Origin: Bacteroidetes bacterium UBA2364
GTDB taxonomy: Bacteria > Bacteroidota > Rhodothermia > Rhodothermales > UBA2364
Length of the DNA: 14,755 bases
Assembly (NCBI GenBank): GCA_002344075.1
Contig: DDTM01000100.1
Span: forward strand, 1-14,755
Direction: 5' to 3'
Within the stretch, counting starts at the first letter, position 1. The number at the start of each line of letters is the position of its first letter. Below, one piece after another: positions 8,101-14,755 of the stretch. A model generated the notes under the pieces. It did not search any database. It was given only the letters and a program-made list of their open reading frames with translations, and was not told the origin of the DNA. The position numbers were made by a program, and so were the translations under genes.

Positions 8101-9088
8101 GATTCTGGAGGCCCATACGCCCAAAGGCAAAAAATCTGCATTGGTCGTAATAGACGTAACGACTGGCGGGGTTTTAGCGAATGTGTCTTATCCGTTACCT
8201 AAAGATGTGTTTACCCATTTTTACAGGGCAGACTCCACCGTCACAATGGACTTATCAACCCATGGGCAATATGCACCGGGTTCAACGTTTAAAATGGTGA
8301 CGGCTATTGCTGCCATGCGGAAAACAAAGTCTGTAAAGCCTGTATTAGAACAAACCTTTATCTGTAAGAGGTTGCCAGATGGCCGTGTCGGTAATTTTAT
8401 AACAGGTTATGGCCGTCCAATTCGCGATGCATCTGGGGATGCCGCCCACGGTAATATTGGCATTAAAGAAGGGCTTATTGTTTCTTGTAATGCCTATTTT
8501 GCACAGTTAGGAACCTATTTTGTAAAGCCCAATGCCTTGCTCCAAACCATGAATTATTTTACGGGCATTCGGCTATGCGATCCTACAGGAAAAAATGCAT
8601 GTGATGACTTAAATGATTCAGATAGAAGGCGCATTCTGGCTTATTCAATCCCACAAGTGTCGTTTGGGCAAGGGAGTTTATTGGCGTCTCCTCTTGGAAT
8701 TGCTCAGGTTGCGGCGGCGATTGCCAATTCTGGCAAGACCACCCGCCCATATTGGATTCTGGCAGAAGACCGTCCTGCATTTGAAGAAGTGCTTTCATCA
8801 GCAAGCAATAAAATTATTGCAGAGGCGATGAGAGGCGTCGTTCAACAAGAAAACGGCACCGCTTATAAAACTTTTAAAGGATTTTCCATTGGGGTCGCTG
8901 GAAAAACAGGGACAGCAGAAAATAGTAAACCAGGTACACATGCTTGGTTTGCCGGATTTGCACCATATAGCGGTGCGCATAAAATTGCATTTGCTGTTGT
9001 GGTGGAGAATGGTGGAGGAGGAGCGAAGGTCGCAGCGCCCATTGCACGTGAATTGATCGAAAAGGCTAAAGAATTAGGGTTGTTTTAG
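5165..9088 (+). CDS. Natural SEDS glycosyltransferase / class B penicillin-binding protein fusion
   Basis: This 1307-residue enzyme should polymerise lipid II into glycan strands and cross-link them at the cytoplasmic membrane. Region 1 (1-340): a membrane helix (14-33), an extracytoplasmic part of about 265 residues including a carboxypeptidase-regulatory-like beta-sandwich (170-226, with LTDAEGKFEFRNL), and a second helix (300-322). Region 2 (about 345-745) is the SEDS domain, with QPSE (450-453), a KDMGPAM segment like the PDxGTA motif of FtsW/RodA, and AAHTDMVLPALGEELG, whose Asp (D629) aligns with the essential Asp of FtsW/RodA. Region 3: a helix (759-778), then a class B PBP with the pedestal start PRGTIRDQNGVPLA, LTTDIRLQIEA, and a transpeptidase with STFK (S1040, K1043), SCN (1107-1109) and KTGTAE (K1247-G1249). 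All active-site motifs are intact. SEDS and class B PBPs normally work as separate partners, so the fusion is notable. Whether it serves division, elongation or another process cannot be read from the sequence. Confidence 0.96.
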   Translation: MMFSPASKRKLEFRLLLLGSLIYITLLWLAYEGQTKHFVEEENRIVSDGQDKADQLLLNLNNVENDGQVRDHMTGLELTEDRTFAARKIFQYLQNHKISSIKDLLKIRFTEGELRQLNFSSNSEFGKKIAIQDSTQFLQSDSLGFVPIDNLNAKNKSFNTKKNVIEEVGTFSIHGRVVLQSKSRNGQGEALAGFPVVLYHTQKDSVLTDAEGKFEFRNLSSQEVYKVGPSLFSNCLKNTRMPCAFELEGLPERFALIQAGNKKDVEVNFVGKRLVVIDRNMLLKMSDNWIVRTPQDYRRNLFIWGICLYLLVIYVVHVLWRLGFKPQKNFPFISLKNEPSAVDPFLLPIFHLLTGMGIALMVSLRDPLRQELLFADFASGVLMGILGLWLLSLVRFQKIFAPFSKKILSLQQSNLFRLWTPAMVALLLFVLLAVAGHGPGGTKVNLWIFQPSEFIKLGIVFFLAGYFSLRWEELRVHRTDVGWLKKVPTLKTWIDHHAYRYEMPRGQHVLPVLLVMAVFVLMFYFMKDMGPAMIIMFTFLVLYAIARKKYVALLFGVFFYGFGLYVIYWMPTTFKTFYTRIAMMLSPWDNFELGGEHLAQGFWALSSGGWFGMGLGLGAPEVVPAAHTDMVLPALGEELGFLGLMAVISLFILLFLRGIKIAREGIVQGTYAYFLALGITLLMTIEILLILSGVLGFLPLSGVVTPFISSGKSSMIVNGIILGILAGISGETYLIQKEVPERNIYSQPVWLQFASGQRFLTWGILVFWALLGFRLLWIQGIKSDEWLVKPALVKMEGDFRRFKQNPRIALLLEKFPRGTIRDQNGVPLAVSDCQILRDYAQTDSTMLNPNWGVDLDQDCLAPNGRIYPFKEHTFFLLGDYNTRVKAGYPAAQYLEYDLETSAYLSGLTLSKGFRTVEMILNNKSDSIKVQRERYDYRELVPLLRAQDRYPYYGKAGELATRKRDLTLTTDIRLQIEAGRILEAHTPKGKKSALVVIDVTTGGVLANVSYPLPKDVFTHFYRADSTVTMDLSTHGQYAPGSTFKMVTAIAAMRKTKSVKPVLEQTFICKRLPDGRVGNFITGYGRPIRDASGDAAHGNIGIKEGLIVSCNAYFAQLGTYFVKPNALLQTMNYFTGIRLCDPTGKNACDDLNDSDRRRILAYSIPQVSFGQGSLLASPLGIAQVAAAIANSGKTTRPYWILAEDRPAFEEVLSSASNKIIAEAMRGVVQQENGTAYKTFKGFSIGVAGKTGTAENSKPGTHAWFAGFAPYSGAHKIAFAVVVENGGGGAKVAAPIARELIEKAKELGLF

Positions 9089-9629
9089 CAAGAAGAGCAA
9101 CATCGAGATGGGGTATTCTGCGCTGCTCGCGTTGTGATGGCTGTAACGGTAGTCGCTTTGGGGATAAGTTAATACGAAACACGTGAATGTGTGTTGGCGA
9201 GGCTGACCATGGAAGGCGATGCAGCCATGAAGTGCCTGATCTGTGCATTCAATCCCCCATAGATTTCCCAAACCCTTTGCTGTGTAATTAAGCAAAATAA
9301 GTAGCCACATCATTTACCCGCTCCCTACACGGATCAATAACTTAGATATTAGGTGCGGAATTTTGTAAAGGGTTTTATCCCATAGGCGCATTGCCACCTG
9401 TAAGCAATTCGATGGGCTAAGTTAACAAGGCTTCTACCATAGATGTCTATAGGGTTATTCGTGCAAAATAGCTACTGAGGCCGTTGTTCGTTTTATTTTT
9501 ATAGACTATGGACTTTGCATATCATCGTCCTGCTTCTGAAATCAGGATCTCAATCTTACTATTTTTAGGGATGTCCAGCCTTTTAGAATATGGTATTTTA
9601 TTATATCCCTTATTTAATCTTCAATACTC
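9089..9629. other. 541-nt gene-free stretch
   Basis: No convincing gene was found on either strand. Short open frames on the minus strand (for example 9074-9313) resemble no family and run into the end of the SEDS-PBP gene. A 51-codon frame at 9508-9663 overlaps the next gene. The left half is near 48% GC by eye and the right half is AT-rich. The region must hold the promoter of the downstream operon and contains the nested hairpin at 9375-9420. It could also be the decayed remains of a gene, but no recognisable protein fragment remains. Confidence 0.5.
9375..9420. other. Nested inverted repeat, possible structured RNA or regulatory hairpin
   Basis: An outer stem pairs TTA-t-CCCAT (9375-9383) with ATGGG-c-TAA (9412-9420), with one mismatch. 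An inner stem pairs ATTGC (9390-9394) with GCAAT (9404-9408) around a 9-nt loop, separated from the outer stem by an internal loop. It lies 287 nt after the SEDS-PBP stop and about 210 nt before the next gene. No T-tract follows, so it does not look like a simple terminator. It could be part of a leader RNA or an operator, or chance. Confidence 0.3.
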
Positions 9630-10337
9630 ATGCCGTCCGTACGCTTGCTTCATTTTTATATAGCCTTGTTTTCCCTATTCCCATTTGTTGCAAACGCACA
9701 GTCCAGCTTATCGTCAGTTGGGCCCATTGATAACTGGAATGAATACTATGAAAAAATCTATGATGCTGTACACAATCAGAATAGCAAAGATGTCGTTCTC
9801 TGGACAAAACGATTCTTGAGCACGCCATTCGAGCCTATCAAGGGCTGTTGGGATGGCTCGGAAGATTTAACCGATCCGGAATGGTTGCTTAATCAGGTTC
9901 TGATCTGGAATCATGGACATACCACCATCTGGGCGGAAGAAGCCCGCCTCATGTTAGTAAAAGCCAATGATTATCGCTTAAGATTCTATCCGGACTGTAG
10001 AGGTTACAGGAGTAGGGGGGGAACAACAAAAGCCATTGACTTTAAGCGAGGGAGTTTTCAAGTCTCCAATTTACAGAGGAGGACAATTCTAATTCACTAT
10101 ACAGGCAATGAACCTGCGATTCTGATCGTCAAGCCAATAAAAAAAGCAAAAAGTAAGGTGCGGGTCATGATTGTTGATCATGAAAATGGAAAGATCATTC
10201 AGAAGTGCAATAAAATTGATGCCCAGTGCCGCTTGGATTGGATACCGGAGTGTGAAAACAGTGTTTGTGGATTTGAAGTTTGGTTCCAAAATGATTCTGA
10301 TACGACGGAGTGGATACGAGCAGAGGCTAATTATTGA
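9630..10337 (+). CDS. Exported protein of unknown function
   Basis: This 235-residue protein has a signal peptide (1-23, FPFVANA then Gln). The N-terminal half (25-120) is helical and rich in Trp, with paired Cys at GCWDG and DCRGY. After a basic Gly/Arg linker (about 122-130), residues about 135-235 are predicted beta strands ending CGFEVWFQNDSDTTEWIRAEANY-like, reminiscent of small beta-sandwich domains such as PPC, but no family is recognised. The gene ends 21 nt before the ATG of the sensor kinase and is surely co-transcribed with it. A role as periplasmic partner or ligand-binding accessory of that sensor is inference. ATG 9630 is chosen because it begins the signal peptide; no Shine-Dalgarno is present. 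Confidence 0.72.
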   Translation: MPSVRLLHFYIALFSLFPFVANAQSSLSSVGPIDNWNEYYEKIYDAVHNQNSKDVVLWTKRFLSTPFEPIKGCWDGSEDLTDPEWLLNQVLIWNHGHTTIWAEEARLMLVKANDYRLRFYPDCRGYRSRGGTTKAIDFKRGSFQVSNLQRRTILIHYTGNEPAILIVKPIKKAKSKVRVMIVDHENGKIIQKCNKIDAQCRLDWIPECENSVCGFEVWFQNDSDTTEWIRAEANY

Positions 10338-10358
10338 TTGAAAAGAAGTAGGTTGATT

Positions 10359-13300
10359 ATGAAATATAATACAGCGATTTTTGATGGGGCAAAATCATGT
10401 AAGACATCTTTGCGGGTATTGGTCATCATCTTTTTAGGTTTCGGTTGGACGATCGGTCGTGCCCAAGCCGAACCCCATTGGATGGTCAGGGCATTTGAAT
10501 ATGCGGATCAGGATTTGCGTACCAATACCGTCTTGCGAGATGCTAATGGGCGCTTATGGTGGGGGACAGAACGAGGACTGTATGTCTTTGATGGCGTTAC
10601 CACGCAGCGCTTTCATGCGGAACTATGGATCCAATGTCTATTGCAGGTTGGCGATACAATGTGGGTTGGAACAGAAGGTGGTGGTTTATACTCATTTTCA
10701 ATCCAGCAAGGTGCCCACGAGTGGACCAACTGGAAACGGCTGGCAGCCGCGACTATTCAGCAGATTCAATTATACGGTAATGACCAGCTAATGATCGGGG
10801 CTTCAAATGGGTTGTTTTTATTCAAGCCTTCTAACAATAAAATAGAACGTGTTTTATATAACCCGAGTTCAGAACAAACAGGATTTACACGAGGCGTCCA
10901 AACGTTTGAAGGACATCCATTTTGGATCACAGATGATCAAGGATTGGTTTACCGTAAGCCCAATGAAACCTCTTTTACGTCAGTTGCTTCGCCGGCAGGT
11001 CAACGATTTATTTCGTTACTGCTCAGCAAAGAAGGGCAGGTTATCGTCGGTACGGATTCTGGGGAATGGTTGGTTTGGGCGCATAGAAAGGTAACGGGAA
11101 AACCTCTGTTCCGAGGTTCGCTACATGATCATACGGCGATACGGAAAATAACACAAGACCTAAACGGGCGGATTTGGCTTGCGACCAATAGAATAGGTGT
11201 GTGGGTTTGGGAAGATCAAAAAACTGCCCCGATTCACTTGGACGGGCTTCCAAACGGAGCCGTGTATGATTTGTTTACAGATACATTTGGGGTAACGTGG
11301 ATTGCAACGGAGCATGGCTTATTTAAAGCTAAAGAAAAACAACAAAACATCAAGAAGTTAGGCGAAGGCGTATCTATGCAGGTGAATGGGATGGCGCCAT
11401 GGAAGCAGGGAATGCTTATGAGTACCGCATCTGGTATCTTTTATAGCCAACGCAACCAACTAACACCACTTCGTACTTTTGATGAAACATACAGCCCATA
11501 TATCGGGCAGTTGTTAACGGATCAAAATGGGCAAGTTTGGGGCTTGGATAAAGACAATTTGGTGAAGTGGGATGAATCTAAGCGCGTATTTCGTGTTGCT
11601 TTTCCTGAAATAACCACATCTATAACGCAACTTCGTAAGACAGCAGGTGGACAGGTTCTCATGGTTTCGGGAGATCAACTTGGGTGGGTGCCATCCGATG
11701 AAAATGCGGGAATAAAGTGGAATAACATTCCTAACGGATTTAAAGGTTATGATCTGTCTGGATTGGTGATGGATAAAGGGCAACGTATTGGGTTAGCGAC
11801 AAAAGAAGATGGGTTATGGGTTGGTAATTGGGGTAATGAAGCATCGTGGGAACGGCTTATAGCTTGTGGAAAACAAGTACATTCTTTGGCTATGGGAGAA
11901 GGTCAGGATATTTGGGGCGTTACAGATCAAGGTTTGGTTTGGTATAAAATAGATAAGGGTAACGTATCGTGTGGGATTGTAGAAATTCGTACAAGTGTGC
12001 CGCAGAAAATAAAAACGATTTTTGTGGAAAAAGATCTTGTATGGTTTACAAGTGAATCTGTTGTGGGTTATATCAATAAATCAGATAAGTTGGGTAATAA
12101 TTGGGGGCGCGCTACGGGTTTAGATGGTTATTTTGGTGATAGCGTATTTGCAAAAGACGCAGAAGGTAGATTGCTCTTAGGAGGACGGGATGGGGCTTAT
12201 GTATGCAATTTATTTCAGCATGGCATGTATGAAAAGGATAAAATAAAAATACTTGATTATGGAGTGCCAGGAAAGGCAGCTGAATGGAATGTTGTAAGAG
12301 ATAAAATTATTCTGGATTATCCTTTTAATTCATTGGTGATAAGAATGTCATCATTAGACTATTGGGAGTTGGCAGATATATATATTCAATATAGAACAGA
12401 AGGGCTTGACAAAGAATGGATTTATAGATATGGGCATATGCTGAATATAGAGCGACTTCCGGTAGGTGAGTACCGTCTGCATGTTCGGATGGCAGATAGT
12501 TATGGCGTATGGAGTGCTGCTCAGGCTGTGCAATTACGTGTTTTGGGGGCTTGGTGGAAGTCTGAATGGGCGCTATTGGGTTATGTTTTAGTGTTTGCAG
12601 GCATTATTTTTGTATTATGGAAATATAAAATAAATAAAATTAAACACGAAGAACGAATTCAATATTTGGAAAAAGAAAAAGAAATAGCCATTGCAAAGGA
12701 AAAAATAGAAGCAGAGGAGCGAAATAAAGAATTAATTATGCAATTTAGGCAAGATGTTGCCGCGAGGATCCATGACCATATTAAGGGAGATGCTGCGGCT
12801 ATCATGCGAAATTGTGAATATCTTGAAAAAACAGAAGATTTTAAAGAAAAAGGAATTTTGAAATTGAAGAATATCAAGTTGTTAGCCCAACAAAGTTATG
12901 ATTATTCCAAAGATTTAGAAATTATTATTGATGACAATGTCGAAGAAGTGGATAAGTTTTTTAATTACATGATAGATGTTGCTAAAAGGTATTTAGATGC
13001 GAAGTTGATTTTTAATAAATTTGTAAGTCATCCTGAATACAAGATCACGCCAATTCTTCGAGATAAAATATTGAGTTTCTATCGTTTGGTATTGGGGAAT
13101 ATTGGAGAACATGCGGATGCAACACATGTACAGATTGAGTTAAGGTTTGTTCATAATAAAATTCAGATCAAAATTTCTGACAATGGGAAAGGGTTTGCAA
13201 TAACATCCAATACTTTTGGAAGCGGCTTGAAAAACATGAAGACGCACATTCGGGCGATAGGCGGAGACGTTCAAATCCTCTCCTCGTCGGGGAACGGTAC

Positions 13301-13394
13301 GTGTGTTGAATGTTTGGTTGACGTGAACCAAGTAGCGGATAGTTTTGCTTTGTTTTCTCGTAAAAGCGATCAGAAAGATTTATCCATCCTATAA
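10359..13394 (+). CDS. Two-component sensor histidine kinase with extracytoplasmic propeller (Reg_prop, Y_Y_Y, HisKA_3)
   Basis: This 1011-residue membrane sensor has a signal peptide or N-terminal helix (about 17-37, ending AQA). It is followed by a long extracytoplasmic beta-propeller of repeats like NGRLWWGTERGLYVF, DTMWVGTEGGGLYSF, NGRIWLATN and VTWIATEHGLF (about 40-640). A Y_Y_Y domain (about 650-729), one membrane helix (737-756), and a charged coiled coil (757-790) come next. The phosphoacceptor region RIHDHIKGD has H805 as the likely phosphorylated His, with the usual following Asp. The ATPase domain has an N-box (N914 in GNIGEHADAT), DNGKGF and GSGLKNM. The canonical N-box Glu four residues before Asn is Leu here, and the usual KHA is EHA. 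ATG 10359 is preferred over TTG 10338. Unlike many Bacteroidota propeller sensors it carries no receiver or HTH; those are in the next gene, 13 nt downstream. The signal sensed is unknown; glycan degradation is common for relatives but not shown here. Confidence 0.93.
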   Translation: MKYNTAIFDGAKSCKTSLRVLVIIFLGFGWTIGRAQAEPHWMVRAFEYADQDLRTNTVLRDANGRLWWGTERGLYVFDGVTTQRFHAELWIQCLLQVGDTMWVGTEGGGLYSFSIQQGAHEWTNWKRLAAATIQQIQLYGNDQLMIGASNGLFLFKPSNNKIERVLYNPSSEQTGFTRGVQTFEGHPFWITDDQGLVYRKPNETSFTSVASPAGQRFISLLLSKEGQVIVGTDSGEWLVWAHRKVTGKPLFRGSLHDHTAIRKITQDLNGRIWLATNRIGVWVWEDQKTAPIHLDGLPNGAVYDLFTDTFGVTWIATEHGLFKAKEKQQNIKKLGEGVSMQVNGMAPWKQGMLMSTASGIFYSQRNQLTPLRTFDETYSPYIGQLLTDQNGQVWGLDKDNLVKWDESKRVFRVAFPEITTSITQLRKTAGGQVLMVSGDQLGWVPSDENAGIKWNNIPNGFKGYDLSGLVMDKGQRIGLATKEDGLWVGNWGNEASWERLIACGKQVHSLAMGEGQDIWGVTDQGLVWYKIDKGNVSCGIVEIRTSVPQKIKTIFVEKDLVWFTSESVVGYINKSDKLGNNWGRATGLDGYFGDSVFAKDAEGRLLLGGRDGAYVCNLFQHGMYEKDKIKILDYGVPGKAAEWNVVRDKIILDYPFNSLVIRMSSLDYWELADIYIQYRTEGLDKEWIYRYGHMLNIERLPVGEYRLHVRMADSYGVWSAAQAVQLRVLGAWWKSEWALLGYVLVFAGIIFVLWKYKINKIKHEERIQYLEKEKEIAIAKEKIEAEERNKELIMQFRQDVAARIHDHIKGDAAAIMRNCEYLEKTEDFKEKGILKLKNIKLLAQQSYDYSKDLEIIIDDNVEEVDKFFNYMIDVAKRYLDAKLIFNKFVSHPEYKITPILRDKILSFYRLVLGNIGEHADATHVQIELRFVHNKIQIKISDNGKGFAITSNTFGSGLKNMKTHIRAIGGDVQILSSSGNGTCVECLVDVNQVADSFALFSRKSDQKDLSIL

Positions 13395-13407
13395 AACCGA
13401 TAAAGTC

Positions 13408-14148
13408 ATGGCATCTTTATTAATTTGGTTGGTAGATGATAATCGTGATTATCTGGAATCCACCCGCGATTCGTTGCTGCTCAATGAGCAAGTTTCGGAA
13501 GTCATTTGTTTTAAGAGTAGCACGGAAGTGACTTGGGCAATTGAGCATGACAACGAATTACCGGATGCCATTCTATTGGATATTTCGATGGAAAGCAAGA
13601 CCGCTGGCATAGCGGCGGCTCGGCAGATCAAACAGCGTTGCCCTGACGTTAAAATCCTCATGCTGACCGCCCATGATAAAAATACAGACTATGGGCTTCT
13701 GTCTTTCATGGCCGGAGCAGATGGTTTCCTGTCTAAAGATTTGCCCATTGACGCCGTTATGGAGTCTGTACTTGAGTCGCTCAGCGGTCATGTGGATATT
13801 CCAGCAAGTGTTGCACAACAGATACTTGAAAACTACAAAAATATCCATCACTCTATTAATCTAATTCTGTCTAAGAACGATGTATATCTTGTCGAACTGT
13901 CCAAGGTAATTAAAGATGTCCTACCAGAATTGACGCCAACAGAATCCAGAATCTTGGCGATGAACATTCAAAATCCGGACAAGACGGATCATGAAATTGC
14001 CGATTTTGCGCATGTGAGCGTGCATACCATTCATCGGCATCAGGCGAATATTAAGGATAAGTACGAGCTTAGTTCTAAAGTGGCTGTTATTCTCGACGTT
14101 TTAACTAAGTTGCTACAACTGTATTACCCAGAAGATAAGAAGGTTTAA
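13408..14148 (+). CDS. LuxR-family response regulator
   Basis: This 246-residue regulator has a receiver domain (about 5-125) with acidic pair D10/D11, phosphoacceptor D58 (LLDIS), T87 (MLTAHD) and K110 (FLSKD). A linker follows, and then a LuxR/GerE-type helix-turn-helix at about 175-235 (LTPTESRIL, then DHEIADFAHVSVHTIHRHQANIKDKY). It should be phosphorylated by the sensor encoded just upstream and bind DNA. Frames upstream of ATG 13408 would overlap the sensor gene and add 21 residues before the receiver, so 13408 is chosen. It lies 13 nt after the sensor stop, making a standard cognate pair. Confidence 0.94.
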   Translation: MASLLIWLVDDNRDYLESTRDSLLLNEQVSEVICFKSSTEVTWAIEHDNELPDAILLDISMESKTAGIAAARQIKQRCPDVKILMLTAHDKNTDYGLLSFMAGADGFLSKDLPIDAVMESVLESLSGHVDIPASVAQQILENYKNIHHSINLILSKNDVYLVELSKVIKDVLPELTPTESRILAMNIQNPDKTDHEIADFAHVSVHTIHRHQANIKDKYELSSKVAVILDVLTKLLQLYYPEDKKV

Positions 14149-14275
14149 GCATAAAAAACCTGCTCGCAAAATTAGAGAATCTTATGTAGAGATTGCCTTC
14201 GATATCGTTCGGGTAATTAGACCTTGCCTTATATTCCTGATGTAAGAACGAAAAGAACGCTCATTCCGTTTGCAC

Positions 14276-14306
14276 CCAATAAAACCCTGTGTTCTTATTG
14301 GTTTTT
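14276..14306 (+). terminator. Candidate terminator after the two-component operon
   Basis: CCAATAA (14276-14282) pairs with TTATTGG (14295-14301) over a 12-nt loop, and five T follow (14302-14306). An alternative fold pairs AAAACC (14281-14286) with GGTTTT (14300-14305). It lies about 130 nt after the response-regulator stop. The stem is AT-rich and weak. An in-frame extension of the following small gene could run through it. Confidence 0.35.
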
Positions 14307-14412
14307 AGCCATCATATCAAGCGGTTCTTTGGATGCGGCAAGGCTCAATATATCCCCTCACTATTGTGGATTGCGATATGTTTCGAGAAACCAAAACAAA
14401 GTAAAAATACTT

Positions 14413-14685
14413 ATGCGATATTTATATGGGGTCGTTTTATTTATGTTTGGTTCTTCTGGTGCGGAGCTTGCTCCTAAACACACGTATGCCAAACGGGAGT
14501 CTTATACCCTTAAGTTGACCGCCCTCAATGGGTGTGGAACCGATTTTTTGCCCCAAACGATTGTGGTGGAAGAACAAAGGAGACTTGGTCCGATTCTGAT
14601 CGGTGCTGGGGGGAGCATTGCAGCGGTTGTCACCTGGTTATTACTGGGGCGTCAGGGATTTCCGCTGCCGCCAGATAGACCTTAG
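14413..14685 (+). CDS. Short membrane protein with partial PKD-like domain, possible gene remnant
   Basis: This frame encodes 90 residues: MRYLYGVVLFMFGSSGAELA, then HTYAKRESYTLKLTALNGCG, then a membrane helix (about 60-78, GPILIGAGGSIAAVVTWLLL), and a tail ending LPPDRP. The HTY...YTLKLT...NGCG stretch matches the second half of a PKD domain (HTYxxxGxYxVxLxVxN), and FGSSG sits where PKD domains have FGDG. The first strands of a PKD domain are absent. The N-terminus can instead be read as a signal peptide ending SSGA. The open frame extends upstream to a TTG at 14224, which would give 153 residues, but the added part resembles nothing. It may be a cut-down gene, a pseudogene, or a small envelope protein. 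Confidence is moderate that the frame is, or was, coding. Confidence 0.5.
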   Translation: MRYLYGVVLFMFGSSGAELAPKHTYAKRESYTLKLTALNGCGTDFLPQTIVVEEQRRLGPILIGAGGSIAAVVTWLLLGRQGFPLPPDRP

Positions 14686-14755
14686 TGGAGCGGAGATATC
14701 GGAATAGTGAACATGAGGCTTGTAAAACCGCAGGGGGCGTCCGCTACAAGCAGGT

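Noticed and set aside
9074..9313. 79-codon open frame on the minus strand, with an overlapping 60-codon frame at 9066-9248
   Set aside because: Neither resembles a known family, both run into the end of the SEDS-PBP gene, and two frames being open in the same place argues for chance.
9508..9663. 51-codon hydrophobic frame upstream of the exported unknown protein
   Set aside because: It overlaps the start of the gene at 9630, lies in AT-rich DNA where Leu/Ile/Phe-rich frames arise by chance, and has no recognisable start signal.
14141..14161. AGGTTT / AAACCT inverted repeat at the response-regulator stop
   Set aside because: The stem is only six AT-rich pairs with no T-tract; the pair at 14276-14301 is a better, though still weak, candidate.
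14289..14477. 62-codon Trp/Phe/Cys-rich frame overlapping the PKD-like gene
   Set aside because: It overlaps a frame with a recognisable PKD motif, and its composition looks like an out-of-frame reading.
14707..14755. Possible start of another gene (GTG 14707 or ATG 14713) open to the window end
   Set aside because: Only about 15 codons are visible, with no recognisable similarity.

Overview
The window looks like the chromosome of a member of the Bacteroidota or a close relative (Rhodothermota, Saprospirae and similar lineages are possible). Three things suggest this. None of the gene starts has a clear Shine-Dalgarno sequence. One gene is a sensor kinase with a two-component-regulator propeller and a Y_Y_Y domain, an architecture typical of that group. 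The exported proteins have short hydrophobic signal peptides ending in a small residue followed by Gln or Glu. I cannot name a genus. No tRNA, rRNA, CRISPR array, integrase or insertion sequence is visible.

Left part (about 112-2871). A eukaryote-like Ser/Thr protein kinase is encoded as two reading frames. The first (112-909) holds the catalytic core and stops inside the last conserved kinase motif. The second (944-1981) begins with the missing end of the kinase fold, then has a proline-rich linker, one membrane helix and an extracytoplasmic helical domain. Together they look like one membrane receptor kinase broken by a short insertion. A perfect 11-bp hairpin (2132-2166) separates it from a convergent gene for an exported LPP20-like protein (2194-2871, minus strand).

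Central part (about 2872-9088). A divergent intergenic region with a 22-bp palindrome leads into three co-directional genes. The first encodes an exported LPP20-like plus DUF4384 protein. The second encodes a small lipoprotein that is a second copy of the DUF4384 region. The third encodes a 1307-residue natural fusion of a SEDS glycosyltransferase (FtsW/RodA/SpoVE family) with a class B penicillin-binding protein, carrying an additional N-terminal extracytoplasmic region with a carboxypeptidase-regulatory-like beta-sandwich. This is a complete peptidoglycan polymerase and transpeptidase in one chain. Its closeness to a receptor-type kinase resembles the actinobacterial rodA-pbpA-pknA-pknB arrangement. 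That the kinase controls the fusion enzyme is inference.

Right part (about 9089-14755). A 541-nt gene-free stretch with a nested hairpin precedes a tight group of three genes: an exported protein of unknown function, a propeller/Y_Y_Y/HisKA_3-type sensor kinase, and a LuxR-type response regulator. The sensor and regulator form a complete two-component system, and their target genes cannot be read from the window. At the right end is a short membrane protein that seems to carry only the second half of a PKD domain and may be a gene remnant.
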